Shown here: positions 12,401 through 23,950 of the stretch, one piece after another
How the letters are laid out: each line of letters begins with the position of its first letter
How positions within the stretch are numbered: position 1 is the first letter of the stretch
DNA from: Salticus scenicus
Lineage: Eukaryota > Arthropoda > Arachnida > Araneae > Salticidae
Assembly (NCBI GenBank): GCA_963930645.1
Contig: OZ005648.1
Span: forward strand, 149,618,035-149,682,034
Direction of reading: 5' to 3'
Length of the DNA stretch: 64,000 nucleotides
Program-made: the position numbers and the translations under genes
The notes under the pieces: generated by a model
The model's input: the letters and a program-made list of their open reading frames with translations, nothing else
Told to the model about the DNA's origin: nothing
Databases searched by the model: none

Positions 12401-13251
12401 GCTTAAATTTTTTTAAGGTTTGTTTAATAACATAATACGTGATGATAAGACATGATGTAATTCTATCATCTAGGGGAAAAAATCAAAAGCTGTTGAAACA
12501 CTTACATAAGTATCTCTCAAAGCTAAACTTTTTAACAAAAATTCTACCAACTAGAATAAACAGTTAAAATCTGTTGCCACAGGTACATAAAAGTCTTTTG
12601 CAACAAATTTAGTTGTAAATAAAATGGAAAAAAAATAATTATTTTCAATTAATTTACAACAGAATAATAGTACGAACTTAGGTTCATTTGCTACTTTTGA
12701 CACAGGTACTATTGCATACAATTTGAAACGTCATGTAGCAGTTCACGCTACGACTATGCTTTGTCTGACAAAAAATTTTCATTTAGATGTGTTCTATCGG
12801 TTAGTATTCATACACAATATGCTGATCTTAACCAATTTATGTGACATATTGATTGTTTCAAACTATCAATCACTTGAAGTAAAGCATCAGTTTAAGCATT
12901 TTTCATTGGGGTAACTCTGGAAAGCATGTATTAATTCAAACCAAATTTGGGCAGTAAGCATGTCTTAGAATTATCTTTCATACAGAGCTTTGTTCATTAG
13001 CCAACATATTGCACTATTAGGCTTCCTACAATTATAATTTTTTTTTTCAGAAAAATCAGCGGTTTGATTTTTTAAAGTCGGATTATTTTCAAAACTGGCA
13101 GAATTTTAAAAGGATTTTCTAAAATATTTGAAATAGGAAAATAATTTACTTCGGTTATTAGCTGACATTTTTTTAAAAAGGGGCCAGTAAGGCAAAAGGA
13201 TCTACAAGACACTGGCAAAGAGCATTAAATATTTAGCAAATTTAAAGTAAA
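9491..13251. other. AT-rich stretch, only one repeat fragment recognised
   Basis: Apart from the palindromic-element fragment at 10150-10600, I see T-runs (10037), A-runs (11588) and AATAA runs (11930-11965). No supported coding frame. Confidence 0.65.
10150..10600. repeat. Partial second copy of the palindromic element
   Basis: The sequence around 10285-10460 (for example AGCTAGATTTTAGATAT, followed by an ATGCAACGTATTTAATTTGG stretch) matches 40450-40640 of the palindromic element in order and orientation. The segment near 10560-10580 (TGGTTGAAACATTGG) corresponds to the start of the opposite arm at 40750. The loop region here carries a GGGGTGGGGTGGGG tract at about 10472-10489. No terminal repeats were seen, so this is a decayed or internal fragment. 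Confidence 0.65.
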
Positions 13252-13648
13252 ATCCCAGCAAAACCTCAGATGACGGCCAGCATGAGGCCAAGTGCTGGTT
13301 GCCAGCAGTAGATGCAGTTGGCCCGCCGGTGGCAAAAGTTAACGTTGCCGCAGGGAATATGTTACGCCGGCCGTCAGTAGGCCGTATTCAACCGATCCAC
13401 TGTTGGCAGCCAGCAGTAAGTTAAAAATAAGTTAGTGGGCCGGTGATTGGATCGTTGCTGGCAGCTAGCAGTATGATGAAAATAGGTAATGGGCCACTGT
13501 TGGCAACGAACATTAGGTTTGAAATTGTTAGTGGGCCAGTGTTGGGCCATCTGGTGGCAAATATAGTTTTTCCATGTTGTTGCTGGCAGCCTACAGTGGG
13601 CCAGCTGTGGCAAACATAAAAATATATATTACTGCCGGCAGTCTTCAT
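13252..13648. repeat. CCAGCA/TGGCAGCC-rich array (left)
   Basis: Begins ATCCCAGCAAAACC at 13252, then irregular repeats of TTGGCAGCCAGCAGTA, GTGGGCCAGTGTTGG and CTGGCAGC over ~390 bp. Far more GC-rich than its flanks. Open minus-strand frames are by-products of the repeat. Its inverse occurs at 33930-34163. Confidence 0.88.
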
Positions 13649-13673
13649 TGGTCCTTTATATTTTCCCCATTAA

Positions 13674-14111
13674 GGGCCCACTTCACTCACCGTCGTCGGA
13701 AGCCGAAGCCAATGTTGTTCTATGGGAAATTTTCTTTACAAATAACTTATTAACTAATACATATTTTTAAATTCTGTTTTCACATTCTGAAAATTCCCAA
13801 CTGTTAAATTGACGGACTTTTTTTAAAAAATTATTATTATTATTTTTATTTATTTATTTATTTTTTTTTTTTGAAGCTGCAAAATACGAATTTTCAATAT
13901 GTGAAATTTTTCATTTTGCAATTTCAAAATAAAATATTAAAAATTTAAAAAATACATTTTTAAAAATGGTCCGACAATTTAACAGTTGGGAATTTTCTAA
14001 ATGTGAAAACAGAATTTAAAATATGTATTAGTTAATAAGTTATTTGTAAAGAAAGTTTCCCATAGAATAACATTGGCTAGGACTTCCGGAGACGGTAAGT
14101 GAAGAGGGCCG
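13674..14111. mobile_element. Palindromic MITE with TTAA target duplication (piggyBac-like)
   Basis: TTAA lies at 13670-13673 and 14112-14115. The arms are ~150 bp: GGGCCCACTTCACTCACCGT at the left, and the inverse of GTAAGTGAAGAGGGCCG at the right. They continue through CTATGGGAAA, CTTTACAAATAACTTATTAA and AACAGTTGGGAATTTTC. The loop is T- and A-rich. TTAA duplications are the hallmark of piggyBac-type (and Kolobok) elements. No coding frame. Confidence 0.9.
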
Positions 14112-14562
14112 TTAACGGGTCATCAGTGATTTGGTTATAGCTAGTACATTCATTTTATTGGTGATACCTTTAATTTTATTAGTGCTTTTTTTTTCTTTTT
14201 TTCTTTTTTTTCTCTCTTTTTTCTGATGAGGTAGCAGCCAGTTTTTTCTATGCAGCCAATATTTAATTTGATTTTGTACATATATTCATTTTTAAATACT
14301 ATTTACAAGTATTTGATTCATACACTATGGTTATAAATTCAGGATTTCTAGTACAACATATAGGAAATATTCAGTTGATCCATTACATTTTTTGGTATGA
14401 AGGAGATTATGTTTTTTTTTTTTAAAGTGTTTAAATTTCAATATGTTTAACTTTGTTAAGTTATTTGATGTAAATAAATGTAACTTTACATGTGAAAATT
14501 ATAAAATATTGAAACAAAAATTGTTATAAAGAGAGCATTGTAAAAAACAAACACCATAAACT

Positions 14563-14593
<31 letters not shown>

Positions 14594-14599
<6 letters not shown>

Positions 14600-14752
14600 C
14601 AGAAATTGTTTCCGATCGAAATTGCACAAAGACCCTTCATCAAGCGAAACAAAGTGGGCATGAGTGCAGCAAAAGTAATTTGCTGCATTCATGCTTTTTG
14701 TTAGACTCACGAAGGGATGCATTATTATTTCAACCTGAAAGAACTGATGCAT
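14594..14752. mobile_element. Palindromic MITE related to the one at 20751
   Basis: Left arm AATGCAGAAATTGTTTCCGATCG...GACCCTTCATCAAGCG...GGGCATGAGTGCAGCAAA. The right arm read in reverse gives a diverged version (CCCTTCGTGAGTC, GCATGAATGCAGCAAA). The order of motifs matches the 20751 element. A 35-bp A-run abuts the left end. Confidence 0.65.
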
Positions 14753-14815
14753 TTTTTTTTCATTGGGGGGGGGGGGGCAATGATTATGTTTATTTACAGA
14801 TTTTTCTATTTATTA

Positions 14816-14856
14816 CTATCAGGCTTTGCCCGCTTTGCTGTCCCTACAATTAAACG

Positions 14857-14894
<38 letters not shown>

Positions 14895-15130
14895 AAGGAA
14901 AGAAAATCAATAGATAAATATAATTTTCTTTATATTACTTTAAAATTAACAACTAAAGCAAAGTCCACTGAAATCACATAAAGCAAAGTTTTAATTCTCC
15001 GCTGCATTTGGCAGCGTCTTCGTCTTTCGTGCAGTGTTCGACCCGGGTCCCCACTGCCTTCGATAGAGCCTTAAACGACAGGTTCGATTTGCGTGTTTAT
15101 CGGTAGACAGGTGGTGCTCCCATTATTCAG
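14816..15130 (-). mobile_element. Helitron 3' end (minus), partial
   Basis: On the minus strand the end reads AGCGGGCAAAGCCTGATAGT, matching the hairpin-plus-CTAGT terminus of the Helitron at 55351. Upstream, GAAGGCAGTGGGGACCCGGG (about 15046-15065) matches GAAGGCAGTATGGACCCGGA of that element. A 30-bp A-run lies between. Confidence 0.7.
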
Positions 15131-15546
15131 GAACTACAGCTTTACTATAAAACTCAGCATCTATTAGACATCTTAGTTTTGGTACTATATATCATAGAAT
15201 TTAGTTACATGAAATAGTTTTCCTAACCTTCTTTCTATTATATTAAATTTATATTTAGAATAAATTTATTATATTATAAATTTATAATATAAAAAAAATA
15301 TATAATAATATTAATATAATTATTCTATATTTATGTATTCATTTGACAAAAATTCTGTCAGCAATTTCACGCCGAAGATAGTATTAAGATATGCCATTAG
15401 CACTATTTCAATCCCATGAGGCAATTATGTTTTTGAAATGTTTAAATATCACTTCCAATTTTTAATATTTCATTTTGAGTTTATTTTAATAATAGTTAGT
15501 GATATTTCCAAATGTATGAAAGAGCAGTACTTCGCTGTTTATAACT

Positions 15547-15608
15547 ACTTCACTCGTGCCTACTTTATTCACCTAATGAATGGTCATGGAATCATTTCGA
15601 CCTGAAAC
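15547..15608 (+). repeat. Half copy of the CCGGGTCGA-family MITE
   Basis: CTTCACTCGTGCCTACTTTA, then CACCTAATGAATGG, then ATTTCGACCTGAAAC, matches the right arm of the 20751 palindrome with substitutions. No left arm was seen. Confidence 0.55.
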
Positions 15609-18033
15609 TTTTATTATTATTATTATTAATGTTTTTTACAATTTTGTAAATTAAATTTACAAAGTTCTTTATTTACTTTTTTCAACACGAGTTCTTCATT
15701 AAATTTTTTGCTGTAATAAGTATACGTTTTAAAATCTGTCTCTCTCTTGTTTGTTTTAGATACATTTTCTGTTTTTCAATTTATTAAAATAAATTATGCT
15801 AGAAAGGTTTTTGAGAACATTTAGTAAAATGACAGGAAAATTATTGTTGAAGAAGGAAAAAAGTAAGTAAACTTTATAAATTATGAAACAACACACCAGC
15901 AGTTTCCACTCAAAATAATTAAACTCGACCCATCATCAGGAAAAGATAAATTGACTACGAGTTCAGCATAATATCATCGATGAAATGTAGTAGCTTAAAA
16001 ACAGAATGTCTTCAAAATCTTGAGGTCGATAACCGAGTTTAAAATTATACTTACCATAAAGTGCAGATTAGAGATCAAACAATCTGACCCACATTAAAAT
16101 AATAATAATAATCTGCAGTAATTTTATCGGTTATTACTACACATATTTTACTCCTTTTATATTTTATTATTATTGTTGTTGTTGTTGCTGTTGTTGTTGT
16201 TGTTTTTAAATGAAGTGGTCAGAAAACGTAAAAATGGTTTGTCAATTTACACATCAAATAATTTTCCTGTTAAAGCAAACTGATACATGCGTCATAATAT
16301 AACAAAGAGAGTTTACATAGCGAATTAACAGCAACAAAAAAAGTTAGAGTAGTTTTGGAAGCACTCATTTCCAAGATTTCCAGTTGCTTCCACCTAATAA
16401 GGACTCTTGTCAATTTTCCTGTATTAAGCAAGTATTAAATGCTAAAAAGGGGTTTATGTAGCAAATTTGAAGAAAGTTAAAGTCGTTTTTTGAGATATCG
16501 GTTTCTGTCCCACTGATAATTTCACCAAAACTTAGTAAACTGATCTGTTCATCATAAACTAACAATTGCGTATGAAATGATATCTAAAAAGGAATTAATA
16601 TAGCGATTTTGAAGAAAATCCATAAAGCTGTTTTTAAAATAAAGCACTTGTGAGACTTAAAATTTTTGTGTATTTTTATAGGACGTTTATCAATTTCCCT
16701 GAAATAACAAATACAAAAGACATCCAAAATAAAGTTTATATAACTTTGAAGATAATCGCCAGTTTTTGATTTCAGATTTCCAGTTTTCAAGAAAAGTTGG
16801 AAAAATCATCTGTACACTATACCTGTCTTAATTCAAAAGTTCGTCTTTCTTTATTAGTGATGATACTCAGATATGATACTCAGATATGATATTATTAGAT
16901 ATGATACTCAGAAAATTTCCAGAAACATATACACATATATGCAATACAGATACACAAACACACAGACTAATTGCCATAAAACACTTTTCTGACTCACGAG
17001 ACCTTAAAATATGTAAATCAGGTGAAAACTCGAAATCAAAATTTTTGACCGAATACAATGCTTCCATTATCTACGGTATTCGGATTATGGAAATGAATAA
17101 TAATAAATAATTAGTTGACACAAATCCTAGCATAATTTCAGATAGAAATCATTATTTTATTGAAGAATTTGTTTAATAGCGTACTTCAAATAGTTTTAAT
17201 CTATTAGCTGTTAATAAACAAATATATTTCTTTATAGAGATGTAAAAAATAGAAGCACTCATTTAAAAATAATTGATTGATGAATTGACTAATTTTTCTT
17301 CTACTTTTTTCGTTTATTTTCTGAACACAGTTCCTCGTTATCAGGATAAACAAATCTCCTCCCTGCGCAACCCAACGCTGACGCAGCAGTTATCAGTTAC
17401 ATCTTGTTGTTTTATGAAAGAAGTACAGCTGTTTTCTGTTCTGATTTAATGTGTTGTTAGGTGATATAAGTATATGTGTGTAGGATTTCTCATGCATGCA
17501 AAAATTCAAGAAAATCAATTCCACTTGTTAATATAATCTATAATTTTACTTTATATTCAGAGTGTGCTTATTAATTACATTTTTTTAAAAATATTTTTAG
17601 AATTCCACAAAACTCATATATGTTATACAGGTTTTGCAGACTTATTGTAGGATGCTTGTCATAAAAAGATGTACAGGTAACACAAATGGTTTCTGTATAA
17701 AAATCCATAAAATAATTTAGATACATTACAGTTTACGAGAAACTTCTTATCAGCGCACGTAAAAATCTTTATACAGCGTTAAAAATACAGATCAACATAA
17801 ATTTTATAGATGCAATAAAAAATGTTTTTAATCAAAAATGATAAAATAAATATTTGTAGTTCATTTAATAGTGATGCACAAACATATTCTTATAAGTTAC
17901 CGCAAATTAAGGGGGGGGGGGACTATTTCAGTTTCGTAAAAGTGAAATTATTTTTCTTCCTTGCATTTAAAAAATAATAATTAACAAATAAATAAAATAA
18001 AACTGTTAGGGCTACCACTTTTTTTTTTTTTTT
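15609..18033. other. AT-rich stretch with short repeats
   Basis: Contains a (TTG)n run (16170-16203), tandem GATATGATACTCA copies (16858-16912), and a decayed CACAAACACACAGAC ... GAGACCTTAAAATATGTAAA module (16940-17020) like lineage-2 elements. A 10-bp G-run is at 17911. No gene seen. Confidence 0.6.
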
Positions 18034-18107
18034 TAGGTTGATTTCTTTAGAAATCGACCTATTGCAATCACTTCGTTTATCTATATATATATATATCTAT
18101 CTATCTA

Positions 18108-19945
18108 TAATGAAAATTTTGTCACCACGATAACTCCCGAAATAATACTCGAAATTGAACCAAATTTGGACAGTGAACTAATCTTATAAATATCTTGGAT
18201 GAGTTCGTTAACCAAGTTGCTCCGACTCTTAGTTTTCAAGTGGCAGCCACTTGAAAATTTCAAACCGACATTGTAAAAAGCATATTTAAAGCAAGATTTG
18301 CTTGAATTTTGATGTAAATACAGGCCACATAAGGGTCTCAATGAAGTTTATTAATGAAATTTATCCGCCATTTTTAATAAAGTGGCAGATATTTAAAGTT
18401 AAGCGGGACCAATTGAAATCAGGCTACCACTTGAAAATTTAAAATCACTATAACTTCCGAAATAATACTCTAAATCGAACCAAATTTGGATAGTGTCTTA
18501 ACTTATAATATCTTAGATGAGTTTATTAACCAAGTTGCTCCGACATTTTGTTTTCAAGTGGAGACCACTTGAAAATTTCAAATTCAAATTGTAAAAAGCG
18601 TATTCCGAAATTGTTTGAAATTTGATGTAAATATAGACCACATAAGGGTCTCAATGAAGTTTATTAATGAAATTTAGCCGTCATTTTTAATAAAGTGGTA
18701 GATATCTTAAGTTAAGCGGGGCCACTTGAAATCAGGCTACCACTTGAAAATTTAATCACGATAACTTCCGAAAAAATACTCCAAATCGAACCAAATTTGG
18801 ACAGCGTCTTAACTTGTATTATGAATATCTTAGATGAGTTGCTTAACCAAGTTGCTCCACCATTTTGTTTTCAAGTGGAGACCACTTGAAATTTCGAATT
18901 CAAATTGTAAACAGCGTATTGCGAATTTGTTTGAATTTTGATGCATACATAGACTACATAAGGGTCTAAATGAACTTTATTAATGAAATTTATCTTCCAT
19001 TTTTAATAAAGTGGCGTATATCTTAAGTTAAGCGGGGCCACTTGAAATCAGGCTACCACTTGAAAATTTTAAATCACGATAACTCCCGAAATAATACTCC
19101 AAATCGAACCAAATTTGGACAGCGTCTCAACTTGTGTTATGAATATCTTAGATGAGTTTCTTAACCAAGTTGCTCCACCATTTTGTTTTCAAGTGGAGAC
19201 CACTTGGAATTTACAAATTCAAATTGTAAAAAACGTATTCCGAATTTGTTTGAAATTTGATGCATACATAGTTTATACAAGTGTTTGAAAGAACTTTATT
19301 AATGAACTATATCCCCCATTTTTAATAAAGTGGCGGATATCTTAAGTTAAGCGGGACCACTTGAAATCAGGCTACCACTTGAAAATTTAAAACCATAATA
19401 ACTTCCGAAATAATACTCCAAATGGAACCAAATTTGAAAAGTGTCTTAACTTATCTTATAAATATCTTGGATGAGTTCGTTAACCAAGTTGCTCCGACTC
19501 TTTGTTTTCAAGTGGCAGCCACTTGAATATTTCTAACCCACATTGTAAAAAGCTTATTTAAAGCAAGATTTGCTTGAATTTTATGTAAATCTAGACATAA
19601 GAGTCTAAATGAACTTTATTAATGAAATTTATCTGCCATTTTTAATAAATTGGCAGATATCTTAAGTGAGGCCACTTGAAATCAGGCTACCACTTGAAAA
19701 TTTTAAATCACGATAACTTCCGAAATAATACTCCAAATCGAACCTAATTTGGACAGCGCCTTAACTTGTGTTATGGATATCTTGGATGAGTTTCTTAACC
19801 AAGTTGCTCCACCATTTTGTTTTCAAGTGGAGACCACTTGAAAATTTCAAATTCAAATTGTAAAAAGCGTATTCCGAATTTGTTTGTATTTTGATGTATA
19901 CATAGATTATATAAGTGTCTCAATGAAGTTTATTAATGAACTATA
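18108..19945. repeat. Tandem array, about 316-bp unit, ~5.8 copies
   Basis: The landmark AGGCTACCACTTGAAAATTT recurs at 18421, 18734, 19050, 19369 and 19684, spacing 313-319 bp, with a first unit from about 18108. Each unit contains CCGAAATAATACTC, a degenerate palindrome centred on AAGTGGNNNCCACTT, and a TTTTAATAAAGTGGC stretch. Units differ by scattered substitutions, so this is not a recent duplication. It forms the core of the surrounding hairpin-ended element. Confidence 0.92.
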
Positions 19946-19952
19946 GATTTTC

Positions 19953-20013
19953 TCGCCAAAAGTCGCCAAAAAAGTCGCCAAGTGGAAAAGTCGCCAAATT
20001 TGTCGCCAAATCC
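19953..20013 (+). repeat. Short GTCGCCAAA minisatellite
   Basis: Five to six irregularly spaced copies of (G)TCGCCAAA follow the last 316-bp unit directly. The spacing varies, so it is a degenerate array with no coding sense that I can see. Confidence 0.8.
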
Positions 20014-20351
20014 ATTACCTGCCATATTGGAGCTTTTTAATGCGTTTTTAAGGGAAAATTACGCTATTTTAACGTTAAAACAAACTGGAAATGCAGAAAA
20101 GCAATGTTTAATCAACTTACTAAGCCTCTTTGAAAGAATTTCTACAAAAAAGAAAAAAAAAATTCAAATTTGCAACAATATCTTAGATTAATTAGTTCAC
20201 TGAGCAACTTTCTCTGCCATTTTGATCCAAGTGGCAGCCACTCAATTTTTCAACACGATGACTTTTGATATTCTGAATTAATTCCAACTATATTTGTACA
20301 GTAGTCTTATCTCACAAATGCATTTGATACATTTGTCAACTTGGCCCACCA

Positions 20352-20750
20352 TCCCAAGCAGCACCGAAACGTTCTCTGAACGTTCAAAAATTGTTCTGCA
20401 AACACGTTCTAAGAACGTTCACTCTGAACGTGTTATAGACGTCTATCTGTCCATCTTGAAGACGTACAATAGTACGGTTCAGAGAACGTTCAATGAACGT
20501 GTAACTATCACCATCGGTGTTATAGAAGCGTTCTGAGAACGTTCTATGTACACGGTCTCAGAACGTTCTAAACGTTTTTAGAACGTTTTCAAAACGTTAT
20601 ACACATTTTCAGAACGTTCTAGAAAACGTACTGTAAACGTTCTAAAATAGTGTAGAAACGTTCTGAAAACGTTCTATACACACGTTCTCACAACGTTATG
20701 TAAACAATTTTTGAACGTTCTTTGTACGTGCTAAAAATGTCTTGTATCAT
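20352..20750. repeat. AACGTT palindrome array (left)
   Basis: About fifteen copies of AACGTT occur in under 400 bp, many as GAACGTTC or AGAACGTTCT, at irregular spacing and mixed with GTACGT/ACGTG variants. The short open frame across it is a by-product of the repeat. It forms the left terminal region of the proposed 11.6-kb element. Confidence 0.93.
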
Positions 20751-20950
20751 AAAATGGAAGAACTCGCAACAATTGTTCCGGGTCGAAAGAAGACACGACC
20801 CTTCGTCAGACGAACATAGTAGGCACGAGTGCTGAAAATACAAAAGCTACGTTGCAGTTTTTTTTGCAGCATTCGTGCCTACTTTGTTCGGTTGATGAAG
20901 GGTTATGTCTTTTCTCGACCCGGAACAATTGTTGCGAGTTCTTCCATTTC
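20751..20950. mobile_element. Palindromic MITE (CCGGGTCGA family)
   Basis: A near-perfect inverted repeat of about 200 bp: AAATGGAAGAACTCGCAACA at the left, and its reverse complement ending at 20950. The arms pair through ACAATTGTTCCGGGTCGA, then GACCCTTCGTCAGACGAAC and GGCACGAGTGCTG, with a short loop near 20845. It has no coding capacity. A related palindrome is at 14594-14752 and a half copy at 15547-15608. Confidence 0.88.
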
Positions 20951-21207
20951 CTTCGAATTCTTGAATTTTATAGTGTCTATTCAAAGTTCTGCACTTGTTA
21001 TTTTATTTACTTATTTTATTTTTCTTTTTTTCCTTCCTTTCCTTATTTATCTTTTCTTTCCTTTTTTCCTTTTTGTGTAGTGCATTGTAATATGGTATAA
21101 GAAACGATCAAGTATTTTGAATATTCTGGATAAATATTTGAATTCAAAAACGAATAAATAAATTCAAGATTTGGAATATTTTGAAAAAATTTAAGATATA
21201 TGCCCCC

Positions 21208-22610
21208 TGCTAACTAATTATTATTCCCCCCTTGATTTTGCATCATTATAATTTAACAATAGAATATAACCATATTTTGATATTGATTTTAATAAGTTAA
21301 GCAAAAAAACTTAAATATATTTTTATGTCTAAATTTTGAAACTTACTGCAAATTTTAGCATTCAAACACAAAAATTTTTTATTAAATTTTAAATTATCAA
21401 TGGAATCTCAGATTAATGCCCAGATATGTTACATATTCTATTTTTAAACTATAATAATGCAGAGTCAATGGAAAACAAAAAATTAAAATTAGTTAAAAGA
21501 AGTACCCAAGTGTACAAAATTAAAACAATGAACTGTTTCCTCGTTTTCTTTTTTTCCACATAATTCTTAAACAAATAAACACAGAAGTATAAAATTTGGA
21601 TAGCATGTTTTTTAAAATACCATGAATCGAATTTTATATAACTTTAGCATAAGTAATAATTCTTAAACTAAAAATCAGTAAATTTTTCTCGAAAATAAAC
21701 TTTGGAAAAATGAAAAATTTCAGCAATTTTAGAAAAGAAAACTTAATGAAAAATGGTCATGAAGGTGCATTACAGATAGGTTAAAGATGTACGTGCATCT
21801 ATATTTTATTTGTAGATTAAAACCGAAAATTTTTTCTTGTAGTAATTTTTTTTTTTTTCTTTTTTCTTTCTTTATTTTTTCGCGTGTGAATATTTTTTTT
21901 TAATTTTACATAGAAACATGAAAATCGGATAAAACGTTCATTATTAAATTATTTATCGACGTTTTTATTATTCTAGTGATGGTCACAGTTTATACAAATT
22001 AGTAATTATTATTATTATTATTATTATTTTTTTTTTTTTTCAAAAATTCCATTATTAAAGTAAAAGAGAAATGAACACAGAAAGAAAAAATCAGGATTTT
22101 GTTTTTAACATTTGAGGGCATGTGCGTGTTCACTTGTCTATAATGCATCATTAACACAATTTTTCATTAAGTTTTCTTTACTAAAATTGTTGAAATTTTT
22201 CATTCTTTCCAAAGCTTACTTTTGAGAAAAATTAATAATTATTACTTTAAAATTATTGCTTATGCTAAAGTTATGTAAAATTCGAATAATGGTATGATAA
22301 AGAACATGCCAGCCAAATTTTATGTCCATGTGTTTATTTGTTTAAAAGTTATGTACAAAAGAAGAAAATAGGAAAGCAGGTTTGTTCCTTTAATTTTGAA
22401 CAGCGGTGTATTTTAAATACGTTAAATAAATAAATAAATAAATAAATATATATTTAAATAGATTCCGTGAAATTTCCTTAATATTTTCATATTTCAAATC
22501 ATGCGTATGCAAAATTTATTTAAATTATTGATTTTGAGTTTATAAATTTTACATACACCATGCAGTGAAATATAACAGTATAAAATGTGGTAAAACTTTT
22601 TGAACAATAA
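21208..22610 (+). repeat. Duplicated segment, copy 1 (interrupted by a foldback)
   Basis: The part 21208-21500 (GCTAACTAATTATTATT, CAATAGAATATAACCATA, GATATGTTACATATTCTA) matches 22930-23460. The part 22480-22610 (TTGAGTTTATAAATTTTAC, TGCAGTGAAATATAACAGTA) matches 23500-23600. In copy 1 the two parts are separated by the foldback at 21505-22415, which copy 2 lacks. Confidence 0.75.
21505..22415. mobile_element. Foldback element, ~280-bp arms and ~345-bp spacer
   Basis: The reverse complement of 22127-22415 matches 21505-21782 over most of its length (for example ACTTTAGCATAAG, GAAAACTTAATGAAAAAT, CAAATAAACACA). The spacer is AT-rich with T-runs. It is absent between the corresponding segments of copy 2 of the surrounding duplication, so it is probably an insertion. 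Confidence 0.8.
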
Positions 22611-22929
22611 ATAAATAATTAATTAAAAGTTGTTTCTGCAAACAAAACAAATAATAAAATAATAATAATAAATAAAATAAAATAATTTAAAACATTTAGA
22701 AATATTAAGAATCACCTTCATATTGTTTGTCTATGTTTGTTTGTTTTTTTTCTTTATTTCTTTTCTTTCTTTCATTTTTCTTCCCTTTGGATTTTGTGAT
22801 TCATTTGTATGTATGTGTGCCTTTGTGTTATAAAATTTTACGTACATGTCTTCAAATATAATAACATACAGTATTTTCATTTTTTTTTTTTTTAAACTAT
22901 AATTAAAGAAAACTGAAAAGTTTTAAGAT

Positions 22930-23610
22930 GCTCCTTACTGACTAATTATTATTTTTCCCTTTGATTTTGCATTAATATATTTTAACAATAGAACCTAACC
23001 ATATTTGGGTAATTAATTTGCGAAATTCTTGTTAAGTTAAATATATATATATATAGAGAGATATATACAGTCGGTAACAAAAGTGTCCGAACACTAACGA
23101 AAATTCCTATGTAAATTAAGTACACTTCGTAAGGTTGTATTAAATAAATCCTTGTCGAATCCTATTCTTAGTCAGTGTAAGAACATGATTCGATAAAGAT
23201 TTATTTAACAAAACCGTATGAAGTGTACTTTTTTTACATAGGAATTTTTGCTAGTGTTCGGACACTTTTGTTACCGACTGTATATGTTTAAATACTGAAA
23301 CTTATTGCAAACTTTTGGCATTCAAACATAGAACTATTTTTAAAACTTTAACTTATCAATGAATTCACAAATTAATACCTAGATATGTTATATATTCTAT
23401 TGATAAAGAGTAATAATGTACAAATGATGGGAGAAAATAAAAATATTTAAGAGAAGTATTAAAAAAAAAATTAAAATTAGTTAATTAATCTATTTATTAT
23501 CGATTTTGTGAAGATTTAATTTTAAAGTATTGATTTAGAGTTTATGAATTTTACTTACACATGCATTGAAATATAACAATATAAAATACGATAAAAATTC
23601 TTGAAAATCT
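22930..23610 (+). repeat. Duplicated segment, copy 2 (carries a TA-inserted MITE)
   Basis: Matches copy 1 at 21208-22610 without the foldback. It is interrupted instead by the MITE at 23068-23280. A third, partial copy of the first part is at 23665-23800 (CTGCTAACTATTTTTCCC, TCTAACAATAAAATCTAA). Confidence 0.75.
23068..23280. mobile_element. CAGTCGG MITE (Tc1/mariner-type), copy 2
   Basis: A 213-bp palindromic element with near-perfect inverted repeats: CAGTCGGTAACAAAAGTGTC at the left, and its reverse complement ending CCGACTG at 23280. It is flanked by TA on both sides. The arms extend inward through ACATAGG/CCTATGT and AAGTGTAC/GTACACTT to a small loop. It has no coding frame and would need a transposase in trans. 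Confidence 0.93.
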
Positions 23611-23950
23611 TTTAAATATAAAATAAATAAATTTTAAAATTTAAAATATTTTTAAAATTTTTAGAGAGCCGGCTGCTAACTATTTTTCCCTTGATTTTAC
23701 AATACTACAGTCTAACAATAAAATCTAAACAAATATACTTAAATATATCTAACATTAAACTGTAATAATACAAAATCGAATGGGGGAAAAAATAATAATA
23801 ATAAATAATTAAAAGGTAGTTAGCATGAAAAATTTAAAAAATTAATGTTTTCAAATTATTATTATTACTCTTTATTTATTTATTTATTTGTTTATTTTTT
23901 ATGGTTTTTGAAAACTTTAATTTATTTAATTTTGTTAAATTTGAATGCAG

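Noticed and set aside
13374..13648. Two overlapping 75-79-codon minus frames
   Set aside because: Periodic translation of the CCAGCA-type array; no independent coding evidence.
20294..20536. 80-codon frame across the AACGTT array
   Set aside because: Low-complexity repeat translation with no recognisable domain.
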